A stretch of 44,807 nt of DNA from an uncultured Bacteroidota bacterium. Lineage in GTDB: Bacteria; Bacteroidota; Bacteroidia; Bacteroidales; F082. Shown here one piece after another: positions 32,741-43,900 of this stretch. The notes under the pieces were generated by a model. That model made no database searches. It was not told the origin of the DNA and worked only from the letters and a program-made list of their open reading frames with translations. A program made the position numbers and the translations under genes. The DNA lies in the NCBI GenBank assembly GCA_913009685.1, contig CAJVXP010000018.1, positions 1-44,807 of the forward strand. The letters run 5' to 3'. Within the stretch, counting starts at the first letter, position 1. The number at the start of each line of letters is the position of its first letter.

Positions 32741-35700
32741 TTAAAATTGAACGTTAAGATTGAAACCTATGTTACGCACAGTAGGCATTACACCACTTTG
32801 CCATCCCTGAAGATTTCCGGCACCGAGACCAGCTTCGGGATCGGCATAAGGCAGATTCTTGAAAATGATCCAAAGATTAGATCCTACCAAGCCTAGGGAA
32901 AGAGATTTGACTCCCATGTTTTTCAACATCTTATTCGAAAAACGGTAAGAAATCTGAGCCTCTCTTAACTTCACATAGGAAGCATCATAAATATAAGCAG
33001 AATTAGGATTACGTGCCCATCCGAAAGGGCCACTATAACGGTCAGCATTTACACGTTTAGTGTTGGTTTTGCCGTCTGCAGTAACACCAGCCAAAATAAC
33101 ACCACCACTTTTGGGACTATAGGTTCCATCTGCATTTTTAATAACAGGATCTCTCATTGGATTCCCTAAATCATTATTACCCACAGTGTTAGGATACAAA
33201 CCGGTACCTTGTCCATACCATTGGTCTAAAGAAAATAAACTTCCCCCTTTTTGAATATCAATGAGGAAACTGGCGGTCCAATTCTTATAAGTAAAACTAT
33301 TAGTAATACCCGAGTGCCATTTTGCATTCACATCACCAATAACATTACTAGTGGTAGATGTTTTTTCATAATAGCCATTAGAGCCAACTACTTTTTGACC
33401 ATTTTTATAAACAAATTCACGTCCCTGAATAATACCATAAGGCTGTCCTACAGTAGCATTAAGGGTAACGCCCCCTTGAAAACGACCAAGCTGCAAATTA
33501 TGAACGTTTTCATACAAAGAGACTACTTTGTTCCTGTTCATAGACCAGTTTACACTGATATTCCACCTGAAATCTTTGGTTTGAATCGGAGTTCCATAAA
33601 CGTTCAATTCAAGTCCCTTGTTTTCAATTTCTCCGGCATTAACATATTTAGAGCTATAACCAGTGGCGCGGGAAACGGCAACAGGCATAATCTGGTTAAT
33701 TGTATTTGTTTTGTATGCAGACAAGTCAAATCCCAAACGCTTGTGAAGAAAAGTCATTTCCAGGCCGGCTTCCAAACTTTTAGTCTTTTCCGATTTCAGG
33801 TGAGAGTTATTTTTCGTTCTGCGGACAGAAAACAAACCTACACTTCCAAATGGACTTGGCTGAGCATAAGTATCAAATAAACTTGCAAAGGGAGCATCGT
33901 TTCCTACTTCGGCATAATTCAGTCTTACTTTAGCAAAAGGTAACCAATCGGCTTTAAGCAATTTGGAGAAAATAAAACTGCCTGAAATAGAAGGATAATA
34001 ATAAATCATGTTATCAAGAGGCAATGTGGAGGACATGTCTCTCCGCAAGGTAGCATCTAAATAGAGTAAATTATTCCAGCCCAGTGATACGCTTCCAAAA
34101 ACACCGTATACACCAATGGAAGATAGTCCTTCCAGGGGTGCAAGAGGTGAACTCATCGAATTGGCAACGGCATAAACGTTCGCTACTATCAGACCCCCGT
34201 TGGTTGAAGCATAAATAGAACTTCTGTTGGTACGTCTGATGTTGCTCCCAACCATAGCCGTAAGATTCAATTTTTCAGTAATGTTTTTGGTGAAGTTAAC
34301 CAATAAATCATAGTTTGTTTCCATGAAATTCAGGTTATAGCGAGAATAACCGGAGCCAATAGTTCCTAAACCAATACCGAAAGCGCCCGGAACACTACCG
34401 ATTGCTTTGCGTTGTTCCTGCAAAGTGGTATAAGTGTCCAGCGAAACACGACCCGTTACACTCAGGTAATCAGTAATGTTCCATTTTACCTGAACATTAC
34501 CCAAAAGGTGGTTACGGCTATCTGTTTCGTAGTTTTTATAGCGTTCCCAATAAAAGTTATTCCAATAAATAGGCTTTAAATTTCCGCCTTCGGGATAACT
34601 CATATTCCAGGTAATGTTATCACCGGTTTTATCGTACATGGTTTTAAGCTCCTGAACGTCCACGTTCATTTCCCACCACTGACGAAAACTCGTTAAGAAG
34701 TTGTCGTTATAACCTGTGCCGTTACGTCCTGTTGTGTTTTGACGAACAAAGGAAGCAAAGGCACTAACAGTTAGGTTTTTAAGCAAATTATGGCTTGCAG
34801 AGAAAGTAAAGGTGTTTTTTATCAGTTTACTGTTGGGAACAACACCGGTTTGATGAAAGTTTGTATAAGCCAAACGGAATGTGCTTTTATCCGTAACCCC
34901 ATTTACTGCCACTGTATTGGTGGTAGAAATAGCTGTATTAAAAAAGGTAATGGGACCATTGGCAGCATTCACCCACGGTTTAGCCTTCTTGTAAAAAGGT
35001 GACTGGGGCACAAAAGCATCCCATTGGTAAACCATGAGGTTGGGATCAAACTTAGTACCGTAAGAAGCATCCTCGGTGGTTGGTACAACATAAACTTTTT
35101 TACCGCTGGTCCAGGGCAAAGTTTCGTAGTACAAACCAGGATGAGCAGAAGCACCGCCACTGTAATAAGGACCATAACCGGCTCCGTATTGAGTCTGGTA
35201 GGTAGGGAAAGTACTTTTATCGATCGTACCTACAGATGTATTGGAACTAAAGCTGATGCCAATACCTTTATTAGCAAGATATTTATCATTCCGCCCGGTT
35301 TTTGTGGTAATAATAATCACTCCGTTGGCAGCACGAGAACCGTACAAAGCGGTTGCAGCAGCACCTTTCAGTACGTTGATAGACTCAATATCAGCAGCGT
35401 TGATGTCAGAAGCAGCGCTACCAAAGTCAAATCCGGCTCCTCCACGAGATTGATAACCGGAATTTGTGGTTGAATTGGTAATAGGGACACCATCAACAAC
35501 AAAAAGTGCCTGGTTGTTACCGGTAAGAGATTTGGATCCTCTGATGATAATGTTGGTCGAACCACCGAGGTTACCGCTGTTTTTTACCTGTACACCGGAA
35601 ACGCGACCTGAAAGTGCGTTGATAATATTATTAGATTTCACAGCAGAAATATCAGCTCCACTGAGGTTCTGCGTTGCATAACCCAATGATTTCTTTTCCC

Positions 35701-36046
35701 TTGTAATTCCCAAAGCAGTTACAACAACCTGGTTAAGAGACAAAGAAGAAGATTTCAGAACAACATTAATGGTATTGGAACTACCTATTGGCATTTCCTG
35801 GGTAGCCATTCCCACAAAAGAAAAAATCAGGGTGTTGCCCTCTTTCAGATTTAAAGTAATGGAATATTTCCCATTATAATCTGTAATAGTACCATTGGTG
35901 GTACCTTTTACCTGAACAGTAACTCCCGGGAGAGCAGAACCATCATCCGCGCTGGTTACCGTACCGCTAATTGTTTTTGTCTGTGCAAAGGCAAAATTCA
36001 GCCCTGCGAAAAACAAAAACACAAGCATCATTGTAAATTTCCTCAT
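32741..36046 (-). CDS. SusC/RagA-family TonB-linked outer-membrane transporter
   Basis: The 1101-residue protein has a signal peptide (cleaved near AFAQ), a carboxypeptidase-D regulatory-like domain (TISGTVTSADDGSALPGVTV; about 25-110), the TonB plug with the SusC signature (INVLKGAAATALYGSRAANG), and a large beta-barrel ending in the aromatic NIGFNLNVQF. It imports ligand captured by the SusD partner using TonB energy. There is no N-terminal STN signalling domain, and no ECF sigma or anti-sigma pair lies nearby, so it is not a classic trans-envelope regulator. Its first 110 residues and its upstream DNA closely match the second SusC of the window. Confidence 0.95.
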   Translation of the reverse strand: MRKFTMMLVFLFFAGLNFAFAQTKTISGTVTSADDGSALPGVTVQVKGTTNGTITDYNGKYSITLNLKEGNTLIFSFVGMATQEMPIGSSNTINVVLKSSSLSLNQVVVTALGITREKKSLGYATQNLSGADISAVKSNNIINALSGRVSGVQVKNSGNLGGSTNIIIRGSKSLTGNNQALFVVDGVPITNSTTNSGYQSRGGAGFDFGSAASDINAADIESINVLKGAAATALYGSRAANGVIIITTKTGRNDKYLANKGIGISFSSNTSVGTIDKSTFPTYQTQYGAGYGPYYSGGASAHPGLYYETLPWTSGKKVYVVPTTEDASYGTKFDPNLMVYQWDAFVPQSPFYKKAKPWVNAANGPITFFNTAISTTNTVAVNGVTDKSTFRLAYTNFHQTGVVPNSKLIKNTFTFSASHNLLKNLTVSAFASFVRQNTTGRNGTGYNDNFLTSFRQWWEMNVDVQELKTMYDKTGDNITWNMSYPEGGNLKPIYWNNFYWERYKNYETDSRNHLLGNVQVKWNITDYLSVTGRVSLDTYTTLQEQRKAIGSVPGAFGIGLGTIGSGYSRYNLNFMETNYDLLVNFTKNITEKLNLTAMVGSNIRRTNRSSIYASTNGGLIVANVYAVANSMSSPLAPLEGLSSIGVYGVFGSVSLGWNNLLYLDATLRRDMSSTLPLDNMIYYYPSISGSFIFSKLLKADWLPFAKVRLNYAEVGNDAPFASLFDTYAQPSPFGSVGLFSVRRTKNNSHLKSEKTKSLEAGLEMTFLHKRLGFDLSAYKTNTINQIMPVAVSRATGYSSKYVNAGEIENKGLELNVYGTPIQTKDFRWNISVNWSMNRNKVVSLYENVHNLQLGRFQGGVTLNATVGQPYGIIQGREFVYKNGQKVVGSNGYYEKTSTTSNVIGDVNAKWHSGITNSFTYKNWTASFLIDIQKGGSLFSLDQWYGQGTGLYPNTVGNNDLGNPMRDPVIKNADGTYSPKSGGVILAGVTADGKTNTKRVNADRYSGPFGWARNPNSAYIYDASYVKLREAQISYRFSNKMLKNMGVKSLSLGLVGSNLWIIFKNLPYADPEAGLGAGNLQGWQSGVMPTVRNIGFNLNVQF

Positions 36047-36206
36047 AATGATTATTTTTTGTTAATAATTTAAAGTGTAAAGTTAGAATATTATCACAAA
36101 ATTCATAAGTAATATTAATTTTTTTTAATCTTTCTAAATTAGCACGCTTATTTATTGGTTTTCTGGTTATTACACCATCTGCCAGGAGCTGTGCAGATGT
36201 TAAAAA
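36047..36206 (-). promoter_or_regulatory. Upstream control region of the first SusC operon (shared with the second)
   Basis: On the minus strand a near-consensus -7 box, TAACTTTA, lies close to the ATG. Two further words recur in front of the second SusC gene at the same distance from its start: TTTCTAAATTAGCACG (36131-36146, plus strand) and CTGTGCAGATGTTAAAAA (36189-36206), 85 and 143 bases from the start. The rest of the 513-base gap 36047-36559 holds only the inverted repeat at 36430-36556. Confidence 0.6.
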
Positions 36207-36429
36207 TCAATTTGCTCTAAAATACCAAGCCGACTATTTGTTCATATTTCACAACATCTTACCATCCCGGCAGCACTCAAAAAATGACGTTTGGAAAGAA
36301 ATTTAACAAAATATTTCCCCTTCTTTTAAGGAAACTTCTTGATTGATTCTTCTCCTTGCAATATACAATAAGAGTGAGGAAAAAAATTCAAATTTCAGTT
36401 ATTCCCTATCAATCCGACATATATTTAAG

Positions 36430-36556
36430 GGTTCTATGTTGATTTGTATGGGCAGCGTTTTGTTATTTGTCTCTTTGCTATTTGGAGTTTTTTGACATTT
36501 TTTTCCTTTACGACAGCAAGACATCCTAATTTACCCACACAAATCAACAAAGAACC
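36430..36556. repeat. 127-base element bounded by 23-bp inverted repeats
   Basis: The arms 36430-36452 (GGTTCTATGTTGATTTG...) and 36534-36556 are inverse complements at 21 of 23 positions. They enclose 81 bases of AT-rich, T-rich DNA with no open frame. The size and ends suggest a MITE-like element or a large RNA hairpin in the 3' untranslated region of the protease gene, whose stop is at 36560. No target-site duplication was recognised. Confidence 0.65.
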
Positions 36557-36559
36557 TTA

Positions 36560-39430
36560 CTATTTAATAACAAATTTCTTTTTGATAACGGTCTGATCTA
36601 CTTTGAGAACTGCAATATAAACACCTTTTTTCAATTGCCTTAAATTTAGGATATATTCATGTGAACTATTTGCCACTCTATCCCGGATGCGCTTTATCAA
36701 CCTGCCCTGCATATCAAAAATAGAAATTTCAAATATTTTTTTCACTTCCGGCACGTAAAAATGAACAATCCCTGATGATGGGTTTGGATAAATCTTTACT
36801 CCACTCTTCTCCGGAAGTTCATTCACAGCGGTAGTCGGAATTCCAAGCCATTTCCATATTCCCCGTGAGGTTGCATTTTCATTAAATCCGCCTGCCCAGC
36901 CCACGGCACTACTATAAAATTTAACAGAAGTATATTGGATAGAATCATCGAGCAAAGTCCAGGTTTTCCCTTCGTCTAAGGAATAAGCAGAACCACTCTT
37001 AGCCAGATTCTGAGAAAAGCCTGTAGATACCAGCATTCCGGGAGCATCAGGAATCACGGCCATATCCGATTTAAAATAGTCACCGGTTGGAGTAACGGTT
37101 GTCCAGGTTGTGCCACCATCTACACTCTTCATTATTTGATAGCTGGTTACAGTCCCTGACTTATCATACTTCGTATAGGTAGCTATTCCAACACTATCAT
37201 TATGGAAACCGAGAGTAGAAAGGTCTTCCAGGCCTGTGGATGACACCGTCCAGTGTAATCCTTTATCTGTTGATTTATATACTCTCCCTTTATTGGTGCC
37301 GAACCAAATGGTATTGCCATAGGTAGCATACAAATCAGTATAGCCATATTCGCCGGAAGAAGCAACGGGAATATTTCCACTGGATACCTGTGTCCAGGTT
37401 GTTCCCCCGTTAGTAGTGGTATAAATTTCAAAATAGCTATTAACGGGATCTCCCATAGTTACACCAACCTTGTCATTCCAAAAATAAATGATATCAGGAA
37501 AAGAGGCTTTGTTGTTATAAGTAGCAGTGGTTTGATGATTCCATGTCTTTCCACCATCATTGGTTGCATAAATGCCTCCATGACTTAAAGTCCCTGTTTT
37601 GCTGTACATTGCTATCCATGCATTGGTGCTATCTACTGCAGTAATGCAGGAAACAACATAATCAGCAGGCATTCCGGAATATTTGCCTGGCTTCCAGGTT
37701 AGACCACCATCGGTAGTTTTTGTAAACTCCAGTGGATTTGCTTTATTACCAGAGCCATCGTAATCATTTGCCCATACCACATTAGGGTTAACAATAGAAA
37801 TATAGTTAATTCCCCGGCTTTGGGCTGAAAAGCCTGTAGCCTGTGGCAGCCATGCTCCTGAAACCAAAGGGTAAACCAAAATAAAATTAGTTTTGGTCTC
37901 TGTATTTGTTTTCGTACCATTAGAGATAGCCAGACTTACCTTAAAAGCACCAGCCTTTGCATATTTAATATTCGAAGGATTTTTTAAGGTAGAATGAGAC
38001 GGCGTCCCTCCCTGAAAAGTCCAGCTCCAGGAGGTAACGTTTCCTTTGGATAAATCGGTAAAGCTCACATCTTCCCCCTCGGGAATAGAAACAGTACTGG
38101 CTTTAAAGTTTGCAATAATTGTGTGCAATGCCATGCTGTCTTTTACAGCTTCCAAAGCTTTATATGCATTGATACGTCCCGCGCCAAGCATACCCGTAAA
38201 ACTGGGATTTTCAGCATCAATATTGTCACAAGTAGCTTTCAAAACAGCTTCGAGTTTCTCAGGCGTCAAAGTAGAATCTTCGGAAAGCATCAATCCGACT
38301 AAACCAGAAACGATAGGGGTTGCCATAGAAGTTCCCTGCATATACCCGTATTTGGAGGCAACATAATCCACAGTACTGAATATCCCATATCCTTTTGCAT
38401 CGCTCCCGCCGGGAGAACAAACATCAACATCTTTCCCATACTGTGAAAAAGATGACTTGGTATCGTCTGAATTTGTGGATGCAACCGAGATAACATGGTG
38501 GTAGTCTGCCGGATATAAAGCACTGGCATCGCCATCGTTTCCGGCAGCGCCCACCAGTACGCATCCCTTATTATAGGCATAGTTAACAACGTTCTGACCG
38601 GTCTTATAATAACCCGGGCCACCCCACGACATACTTATTACGTTGGCACCGTGATCTACAGCCCAAACAATACCCTGATAGCCAAAGGACATGCTTTTTC
38701 CGTTAGTCGAGTCTCTGGAGATTTTTACAGCCATCAAACTAATGTTAAAACCGATGGAGGCAATGCCGATACCATTATCGGTTGCTCCACCGACGAGACC
38801 TGAAACATGGGTTCCGTGTGTCCATTCCGCATCCTGTTTAGGAGGTGTTGGGTCATCATCATTATTTGCAAGATCAACCCGGGCAACAATTTTGCTTTGT
38901 AAGTCAGGGTGACTTACATCAATTGCATTATCAAGAACTGCTACTTTAATGTTGGGATTCCCTTTTTGTATATCCCAGGCTTTTGCTGCCTGGATAACAT
39001 TGAGAAACCACCTATGATTAGGGCTGGAATTGTAATCAGGATCGTTGGGCGTATAAAGTATCTTAAATAGCGGAGCTTTTTCGGCATAAACAACATCTTT
39101 GTTCTTTTTCAAAGCACTAACCAAACTGTCAACATCTTTAATATCCTTAAAATAAAGCAAATAAGTGCGTTGCAGCTGACTGTCCGTAGTCTTATAAAAC
39201 GGGCGTTTAACACGTGTAACCTGATAAGCCTCCTTTAAGCCGTCTATAAAAGCTAACTTATTGACATTGACAACACCGTTAATTCCCTGACGGGTAACTG
39301 AAGCTGCAGCCTTAAGCTGAAAATAAATTTGACCGTCCACGGCGTTTGGATCAACAGTCTGGGCAAAAAGTGACATGTTTAAGAAAACAACGAGAAAAGA
39401 GAGATAAAAGATTCCGATAAGCTTTTTCAT
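36560..39430 (-). CDS. Secreted S8 (subtilisin-like) peptidase with PKD, propeller and T9SS tail
   Basis: The 956-residue protein has these parts in order: signal peptide (1-23), propeptide-like region (about 25-125), S8 catalytic domain (about 135-430), a PKD domain (about 440-520, VSFTDLSKGNVTSWSWTFQG), a Ycf48/BNR-like beta-propeller (about 525-870) with repeated TTDGGxTW-type turns, and a type IX sorting domain (about 885-956, IYPNPSSGIVHFYVP to KKGVYIAVLKVD). The catalytic set is complete: Asp167 (VAVLDNAID, unusual DN for DTG/DSG), His205 (HGTHVSG), Asn298 (GAAGND) and Ser368 (GTSMATP). It should be exported by T9SS and act on protein outside the cell. It lies between two SusCD pairs, which suggests peptide supply to them. 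No own promoter box was seen. Confidence 0.93.
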   Translation of the reverse strand: MKKLIGIFYLSFLVVFLNMSLFAQTVDPNAVDGQIYFQLKAAASVTRQGINGVVNVNKLAFIDGLKEAYQVTRVKRPFYKTTDSQLQRTYLLYFKDIKDVDSLVSALKKNKDVVYAEKAPLFKILYTPNDPDYNSSPNHRWFLNVIQAAKAWDIQKGNPNIKVAVLDNAIDVSHPDLQSKIVARVDLANNDDDPTPPKQDAEWTHGTHVSGLVGGATDNGIGIASIGFNISLMAVKISRDSTNGKSMSFGYQGIVWAVDHGANVISMSWGGPGYYKTGQNVVNYAYNKGCVLVGAAGNDGDASALYPADYHHVISVASTNSDDTKSSFSQYGKDVDVCSPGGSDAKGYGIFSTVDYVASKYGYMQGTSMATPIVSGLVGLMLSEDSTLTPEKLEAVLKATCDNIDAENPSFTGMLGAGRINAYKALEAVKDSMALHTIIANFKASTVSIPEGEDVSFTDLSKGNVTSWSWTFQGGTPSHSTLKNPSNIKYAKAGAFKVSLAISNGTKTNTETKTNFILVYPLVSGAWLPQATGFSAQSRGINYISIVNPNVVWANDYDGSGNKANPLEFTKTTDGGLTWKPGKYSGMPADYVVSCITAVDSTNAWIAMYSKTGTLSHGGIYATNDGGKTWNHQTTATYNNKASFPDIIYFWNDKVGVTMGDPVNSYFEIYTTTNGGTTWTQVSSGNIPVASSGEYGYTDLYATYGNTIWFGTNKGRVYKSTDKGLHWTVSSTGLEDLSTLGFHNDSVGIATYTKYDKSGTVTSYQIMKSVDGGTTWTTVTPTGDYFKSDMAVIPDAPGMLVSTGFSQNLAKSGSAYSLDEGKTWTLLDDSIQYTSVKFYSSAVGWAGGFNENATSRGIWKWLGIPTTAVNELPEKSGVKIYPNPSSGIVHFYVPEVKKIFEISIFDMQGRLIKRIRDRVANSSHEYILNLRQLKKGVYIAVLKVDQTVIKKKFVIK

Positions 39431-39475
39431 AATACAGTTGATTAAAAAATAAATAATAAATAGTAAATAGTAAAC

Positions 39476-39511
39476 AAAAAGAGACCATCCCTTACGAAAC
39501 AGTCTCTTTTT
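39476..39511 (-). terminator. Terminator after the second SusD
   Basis: AAAAAGAGAC (39476-39485) pairs with GTCTCTTTTT (39502-39511) around a 16-base loop, with a T-run on the minus strand. It lies 44 bases after the second SusD stop and 46 bases before the protease start, so the protease gene may be transcribed only by readthrough or from an unrecognised promoter. Confidence 0.7.
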
Positions 39512-39555
39512 TGTTCAAATAATCTTTTAGGGAAAAACCCTTTTCAGGTTATTCT

Positions 39556-40938
39556 CTATTTCTGCCACCACATTTTGGTGTAAAGGGTAGTTTTGGGAGT
39601 ATTTTTATTGTATAATACTTCCGCTGTAGGATAGGGATACCTATCCGGAATACCTCTTGAATTCACAGCAGTAAGATTAGGAATACCTGTTCTGCGATAG
39701 TCAACAAACGATTCGGGTTGCAGGTAATCGGCTACATATTTCTGTGTAAGAATTTCCGTTAACGATGGTGAATCAACCGTCCCGGTATAAGTGGCTATTT
39801 TAGCAGCGAGCCAGGCAGGTGCTGCGGTATCATAATCGGCATCCAATCCCATGTATTTATTTATACTTGATGTAATACCTTTAATAATATAGGCCTTAGC
39901 ATTAGCATAATCACCGGCTTGATGATAAGCTTCAGCAGCAATGAACATCAATTCGCTATAGGTCATAAGTTCAACAGGCGAATCCTTTTCTCCGTAATAA
40001 ATGCCGGCAAAATAATCTGCCCCGTCTGGTGTATGCTTATAAATAAGACTCCGCGGATCGTTATTATCATTGGTAAGAGAATTAAAGAATCCGACATTGT
40101 TTCTCATATCACCTCTTTGATCTTCATATTGGTACATCGGATTTTGCACAGATGGACCTGTACCGAATTTAAATGCCATATCGTCTGAGTTACCGGTCAT
40201 AATATTCTGGTTTTCGACAATACTAATTATAGCGGCAGCCCATGTACTGTTTTTATTTGACAAATGAAGCGTGTACCTTGCTTTCAGCGCCCAGGCAACT
40301 TTTGTCCAGGCATCGGTATTTCCACCAAAGATATAATCGCTGGTTGATAACTTTTGATCGGAACCGGTCGGAGTTTGTTTCAAGAGATAGATTGCACTGG
40401 AAAGCAGACTTTGAATAGTATCGTAAACCTGTTTTTGTGAATCATATTTGGGAGTTAAATTGGCATTTCCCTTGAAAGCTTCGGAATAAGGAACATCGCC
40501 CCACAAATCGGTTGCATTTCCCAACCAAACAGCCATCAAAACTTTGGATATTCCACCATAAATAGGAGCATAAGTTTTAGGATCTAAAGATTTATCCATC
40601 AAAACCCTGGTATCCATCATACCGCCCTGAGTATAAAATGAACCCCAGACATTATCCACATCGGACGAATGGTAAATATAGCCATTAATGGCAGCAGACT
40701 GACGAGCTGCACCCAAAGCATATTGATCCCACATAGAGGTTGTTCCGACAATATCCATACCGCCAAGGATGTATCCCATTTGGGCTTCGATAGAGGGCAA
40801 CAGGACAAATCCCGGGACATCTGTAACTGAATTAGGATCCTTGTTCATAGTAGGATCCAACCACTTTTTCTGGCATGATGTAACAGAGAACATCACCAAA
40901 ACGAGTGTGGCAATAGTTATAATATTTATTTTTTTCAT
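39556..40938 (-). CDS. SusD/RagB-family nutrient-binding lipoprotein (second)
   Basis: The 460-residue lipoprotein has the signal MKKINIITIATLVLVMFSVT followed by the anchoring Cys22. It has the SusD-like fold: WLDPTMNKDPNSVTDVP at the start, NATDLWGDVPYSEAF, the WTKVAWALKARYTLHL helix, MTYSELMFIAAEAYHQAGDY and the C-terminal RTGIPNLTAVNSRGIPDRYPYP. I start it at the ATG at 40938; a TTG two codons upstream is possible but unlikely. It begins 28 bases after its SusC partner. It is not closely similar to the first SusD, unlike the shared 5' ends of the two SusC genes. The ligand is unknown. Confidence 0.92.
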   Translation of the reverse strand: MKKINIITIATLVLVMFSVTSCQKKWLDPTMNKDPNSVTDVPGFVLLPSIEAQMGYILGGMDIVGTTSMWDQYALGAARQSAAINGYIYHSSDVDNVWGSFYTQGGMMDTRVLMDKSLDPKTYAPIYGGISKVLMAVWLGNATDLWGDVPYSEAFKGNANLTPKYDSQKQVYDTIQSLLSSAIYLLKQTPTGSDQKLSTSDYIFGGNTDAWTKVAWALKARYTLHLSNKNSTWAAAIISIVENQNIMTGNSDDMAFKFGTGPSVQNPMYQYEDQRGDMRNNVGFFNSLTNDNNDPRSLIYKHTPDGADYFAGIYYGEKDSPVELMTYSELMFIAAEAYHQAGDYANAKAYIIKGITSSINKYMGLDADYDTAAPAWLAAKIATYTGTVDSPSLTEILTQKYVADYLQPESFVDYRRTGIPNLTAVNSRGIPDRYPYPTAEVLYNKNTPKTTLYTKMWWQK

Positions 40939-40966
40939 AGTCAAAAATTTAAAAATTTAAAAATAA

Positions 40967-43900
40967 TTAAAATCCTACTTTTAAACCGACAGTATAAGAT
41001 TTTGTGCCAGGCATATTAAAATAATCAAAACCCTGCGCATTGGAAGCTCCCAATAAGCTTGTTTCGGGATCAATGCCCGTATAAGGTGTGGACAGCCATA
41101 AGTTGTATCCTGTGAAGTAAAGATTAAGATGCTTAATCCAGGTAACATTTTTTACAACAACTTTCTTGAAATCATAAGAAAGTGTAATTGTACGCAAACG
41201 AACCCATCCGGCATCCTGGATATAAGGCGACGAAGGGCCTGTAAAACCGCTACCATAACCATCCCAGAATCTCCAGTTTTCATCTAATTTAACTTTTTGG
41301 GTATTAGGTGTGCCGGTGGAAACAACATCTCCGGTAGTAGGATCTACATGTCCCATAACTCCTTCCCACACATAATCTTTGTTACGATCTTCCGTTACTT
41401 TGCTCATACCAAAGTAATTCAAAGCGCCAACGGTTCCGTTCCACATCTGTCCGCCATGTTTAATATCAATTAAGAATGAAAAACTCAGGCCTTTATATGT
41501 TAAGGTATTGGTAATACCCATGGTCCATTTGGCCTGAATAGAACCTAACTTGGTGGTAGCGGCGCTTGGAATAGGATAACCGTAGAATTCATCACCCGTA
41601 TTGTCATCAATTATTAAATTACCCGATTTATCTCTAACCCAGTCGGTTCCGTAAATGCTACGATACTGAGTTCCTGCAACAGCTCTTACCTGAGGCTCGG
41701 TAAATCCACCGAGAAACACGTTAGGCACACCGGGAGCAAGTTTTGTTACAACAGAATTAGGATTTGACCAGTTTACAGTAACATTCCACAACAGATTATT
41801 CGTTTTCACAATATCTGCCGACACTAACAGCTCGATTCCGGTAGTTTTCATTTCGGCAGCATTCATATATCTCTGGCCATAACCGGAAGACGGGGCGGTA
41901 GGAACATTCAACAGTAAGCCACTGTTTACACGCTGGTAATAGTCAACATCCAACCTAAAACGACTTTTCAAAAAACGAGCATCTAAACCGACAGACCATG
42001 ATTTGGCTTTTTCAGGTTTCAGCTGATCGTTTCCCAACGTATAACCCATAGAATATCCATTCACACCCAAAAACGGGAAACTAATACCATTGGTCCAGCC
42101 ATCGCCGGCACCAGCCTGGGAAAAATAGGTATTGGTATTATAAGGATTGGGCACATTGGCAGTAACAGCATAAGAGCCGCGAAGTTTAGCAAACGACAAT
42201 ATTTTTGAGTCTTTCAAGAAAGGTAATTGCGAAAATACCCAGCTGGCGCTTGCTGAAGGATAGAAAAACGAATTATTGTTTTCCGGCAAAGTTGTTGAGC
42301 CTTCGTAACGACCGGTAACATCCAAATAGAGCATATTCTGATAGGACAGAGATACATCATAATACCAGGCACGTGTTCTGTGCGAGCGTTGCCCCTGATA
42401 TCCTTTTACATCATTGGTATTGGACACATCAAAAAAGCCGGGAATAACAAGACCGTTGGCTTCAGCGGTAACTCTTTTGTAGCGTCTCTGATACGCATTA
42501 AAGCCGACCATTGCCATAAGAGTAAAATTTTTGTTGAGGTCTTTTTTGAAATTAGCAAAAATATCCTGGTTAAGGTCCATGCTAAAGTACTCGTTAGGAC
42601 TGGCATAACCCTCAGGATTACCTCTTGAGTATATGGCAAAATTATTGGTTGAATAATAGTTGTAAAAATCAAGGCCGCTACGATAGGTTAATTTCAACCA
42701 TTTGTTAATATTCCATTCGGTAGTGAGTGTACCGAAAACACGGTTAACTTCATCGTTGTAATTGATCTTGTTAGCAACCCAATATGGGTTATCATAGCCC
42801 GAACCGTTCCGGTAAGTTCTTTGTTGACCATGTCTGTAACTTCCGGTAAAAACATATCCGTAAGCATCATTAAAGGTGGGAGGAGTCCTTAACAAACCCA
42901 ACATGACCCCGGAAAGGTTACTTCCCTGTTGTTTACGATTAGCGACGGTGTTGGTATAATTCATAATAGCGCTAATCTTCAAATTTTTGGCCGGTTTATG
43001 AGAAGCATTCAAACTAAATGTTGTTCTGTTTAAGGTATTGTTAGGAACAACACCCTTAACATTTGTATTAGAGAGTGAAGCATAAAAAGTGGTAACATCA
43101 TTTCCTCCGGAAACACTAACATTATTGTAAAGAGAAACTCCGGTTTGGAAAAAGTCATAAGGATTGTAAGTCCGCACTTTTTTATTGGAAGCATAAGGGC
43201 TGCTTTTCCCGACAATACGGCCGTTGGGATCCCAATATTTCATATAATCGGCCATAGAAGTTGTCCCGCCAAAAGAATAAGGAACATCTCCGGGAACATA
43301 TTTCGGATCGGTTGTGTACCTTAGAGTATCTATTGCCGGGCCCCAGGATGTACCATTGTAAAAATGGGAATCAGGATCCTGATAAGCAGACACATTGTAT
43401 CCGTATTGGTTATAATATGCAGCATACAAAAAACCTCCCTGTGCAAATTTATTCTGTAAAGCAGGAACCTGGGAAATCTGTGAGAACTTGGTAGAAGTAT
43501 TATAATTAATACTCAATCCTTTTTGTTTCTTCCCGTGTTTTGTAGTAATAATAATGGCTCCGTTAGCGGCTCTTAATCCGTAAAGAGCGGTTGCTGCGCC
43601 ACCTTTCAAAACAGAAATGGAAGCAATGTCATCCGGGTTAATGTCAATAGTACGACTGGAGTAAGCTACTCCGGCAACATTACCAGCTCCGCCACCGGAA
43701 GCAATGGGTACACCATCAACAACATAGAGTGGCTGGTTATTTCCAAGAATAGAGGAAGAACCCCGAATTTCAACAAATGGCGCCGAACCGGCAGCACCTG
43801 AAGAATTAGTAATACGTACTCCGGCCACTTTCCCGGCCAGCGCATTAACAGCATCGGTAACAGCAGTTTTGCTTATCTCTGCAGCCGGAACTTTCGTTAC

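Noticed and set aside
36560..39430. Loss of catalytic Asp in the S8 protease because the usual DTG/DSG reads DNA
   Set aside because: The Asp itself (167) is present, and His205, Asn298 and Ser368 are all in canonical motifs, so the enzyme is probably active.
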